Source of the DNA: Methanobacteriota archaeon
Lineage (GTDB): Archaea; Hydrothermarchaeota; Hydrothermarchaeia; Hydrothermarchaeales; JACQPM01
DNA length: 6,977 nucleotides
Direction of reading: 5' to 3'
NCBI GenBank assembly: GCA_016207475.1
Contig: JACQPM010000064.1
Coordinates: 1-6,977, forward strand
The position numbers and the translations under genes are program-made. Below are positions 6,123 through 6,977 of the stretch, one piece after another. The number at the start of each line of letters is the position of its first letter. The stretch's first letter is position 1. The notes beneath the pieces are model-generated. The model was not told the origin of the DNA. It saw only the letters and a list, made by a program, of their open reading frames with translations, and ran no database searches.

Positions 6123-6977
6123 ATGGGCCTCATGAGATACTACCTGGGGCGGATGGCCCGGAACCGGGCCGCCATGCTGGGCCTGGCATACATCCTGGCT
6201 ATCGCCCTGGTAGCCGTCCTGGCGTCTCCCTTCGCCCAGGACCCCAACGCCGTCGATTTCAGGGCCAAGAACCTCCCGCCCCCGGGCTTCGCCTCCTCCC
6301 AGGTGATCTACGAGGCCGGGGTGGGACTGCAGTCTGTGGAGCTCCAGGGGCGATGGGTCCACCCCCTGGGAACCGACGACAAGGGGCGGGACATGCTGGC
6401 GATGCTCCTCTCGGGCTCCCGAGTCTCCCTCCTGGTGGGCCTCGTGGCCACCGGGATAGCCATAATCCTGGGGACCTTGATCGGCGTGACCTCGGCCTAC
6501 TTCGGTGGGCGGGTGGACAACGCCCTGATGCGGTTCACGGACGTAGTGATGGCCTTCCCCCTCTTCCTCCTCCTGGTCTTCATCGTCTTCCTCTTCGGCT
6601 CGAACCTGGCCTTCATAACCATCATCATAGGCCTCACAGGCTGGACCGCCACCGCCAGGCTGGTAAGGTCCGAGGCCCTCTCCCTCAGGACCAGGGAGTT
6701 CGTCTTGGCGGCGAAGATCCTGGGGGTCAGCGATGCCAGGATCATAGCCCGCCACTTGATCCCCAACGTCATGGGGACCATCGTCGTCATCGCCACCCTC
6801 TCCATCCCCGGCGCTATTCTAGCGGAGGCGGCCCTCAGCTTCATAGGCCTGGGGGACCCCCAGGTGGCCTCGTGGGGGAGGATACTCAACTCGGGCCAGG
6901 ACTCCCTGGAGCTGGCCTGGTGGATAGCGGTAGAGCCGGGGATACTCCTCTTCCTCACGGTCCTGGCCTTCAACTTC
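6123..6977 (+). CDS. ABC transporter permease, DppC/OppC type (3'-truncated by window edge)
   Basis: This is the second channel subunit of the importer. The frame runs open for 285 codons from ATG 6123 to the window end; the family usually runs somewhat longer, so only a short C-terminal part should be missing. An OppC_N-like N-terminus carries the first helix (about 17-35). The diagnostic HPLGTDDKGRDM (80-91) precedes the transmembrane domain. Helices lie at about 101-122, 140-160, 162-178, 216-240 and from 265 on. The EAA coupling loop is at about 190-215 (REFVLAAKILGVSDARI, then RHLIPN). ALSFIGLGDP (237-246) and the visible terminal FLTVLAFNF are typical of DppC. The start lies one base after the DppB stop (TGA-T-ATG); a second in-frame ATG at 6132 is an alternative. 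ATPase genes (DppD/DppF type) would be expected beyond the right edge. Confidence 0.95.
   Translation, partial: MGLMRYYLGRMARNRAAMLGLAYILAIALVAVLASPFAQDPNAVDFRAKNLPPPGFASSQVIYEAGVGLQSVELQGRWVHPLGTDDKGRDMLAMLLSGSRVSLLVGLVATGIAIILGTLIGVTSAYFGGRVDNALMRFTDVVMAFPLFLLLVFIVFLFGSNLAFITIIIGLTGWTATARLVRSEALSLRTREFVLAAKILGVSDARIIARHLIPNVMGTIVVIATLSIPGAILAEAALSFIGLGDPQVASWGRILNSGQDSLELAWWIAVEPGILLFLTVLAFNF

Noticed and set aside
6063..6973. Two minus-strand open frames opposite the DppC permease
   Set aside because: The + strand frame carries every DppC hallmark for 285 codons; the opposite frames have no motifs and biased composition.

Overview
The window looks archaeal. Two AT-rich TATA-type promoters stand out from a GC-rich background (about 60% by eye). 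The hisG promoter sits at the spacing expected for a leaderless transcript. One gene encodes an archaeal-type dihydroneopterin aldolase (MptD family). Arginine is mostly AGG and isoleucine often ATA, a habit common in thermophilic archaea. I cannot name the lineage. All genes supported here are on the + strand, and the window is almost entirely coding. The only gaps are 1-58 and 2544-2585, and both look like promoters. I see no tRNA, rRNA, CRISPR array, insertion sequence or clear terminator. Region 1 (1-2543) looks like one transcription unit of three overlapping genes. The first encodes a membrane-anchored protein with a proline-rich stalk and a segment that reads like the SAF/RcpC core of CpaB pilus-assembly proteins (possibly archaeal family DUF515). 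It overlaps by 4 bases a secreted, aromatic-rich protein I do not recognise. That gene overlaps by about 55 bases a short gene for MptD, a pterin enzyme of the tetrahydromethanopterin/folate-type cofactor pathway. The first two probably act together at the cell surface, and the pterin gene looks like a metabolic passenger. Region 2 (2551-6977) begins with a TATA box and holds four genes, each separated from the next by exactly one base: hisG (long form, with the regulatory C-terminal domain), a family-5 peptide/nickel-type substrate-binding lipoprotein with a twin-arginine signal, a DppB-type permease and a DppC-type permease. The last gene is cut by the right edge, and the transporter ATPases would be expected beyond it. 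The unusual point is that the first enzyme of histidine synthesis shares a unit with an oligopeptide-type importer, with no other his gene in view. The best leads are the CpaB-like protein with its unknown secreted partner, the overlap-encoded mptD, and the hisG/peptide-importer operon with its repeated one-base junctions. I found no convincing wholly new system.
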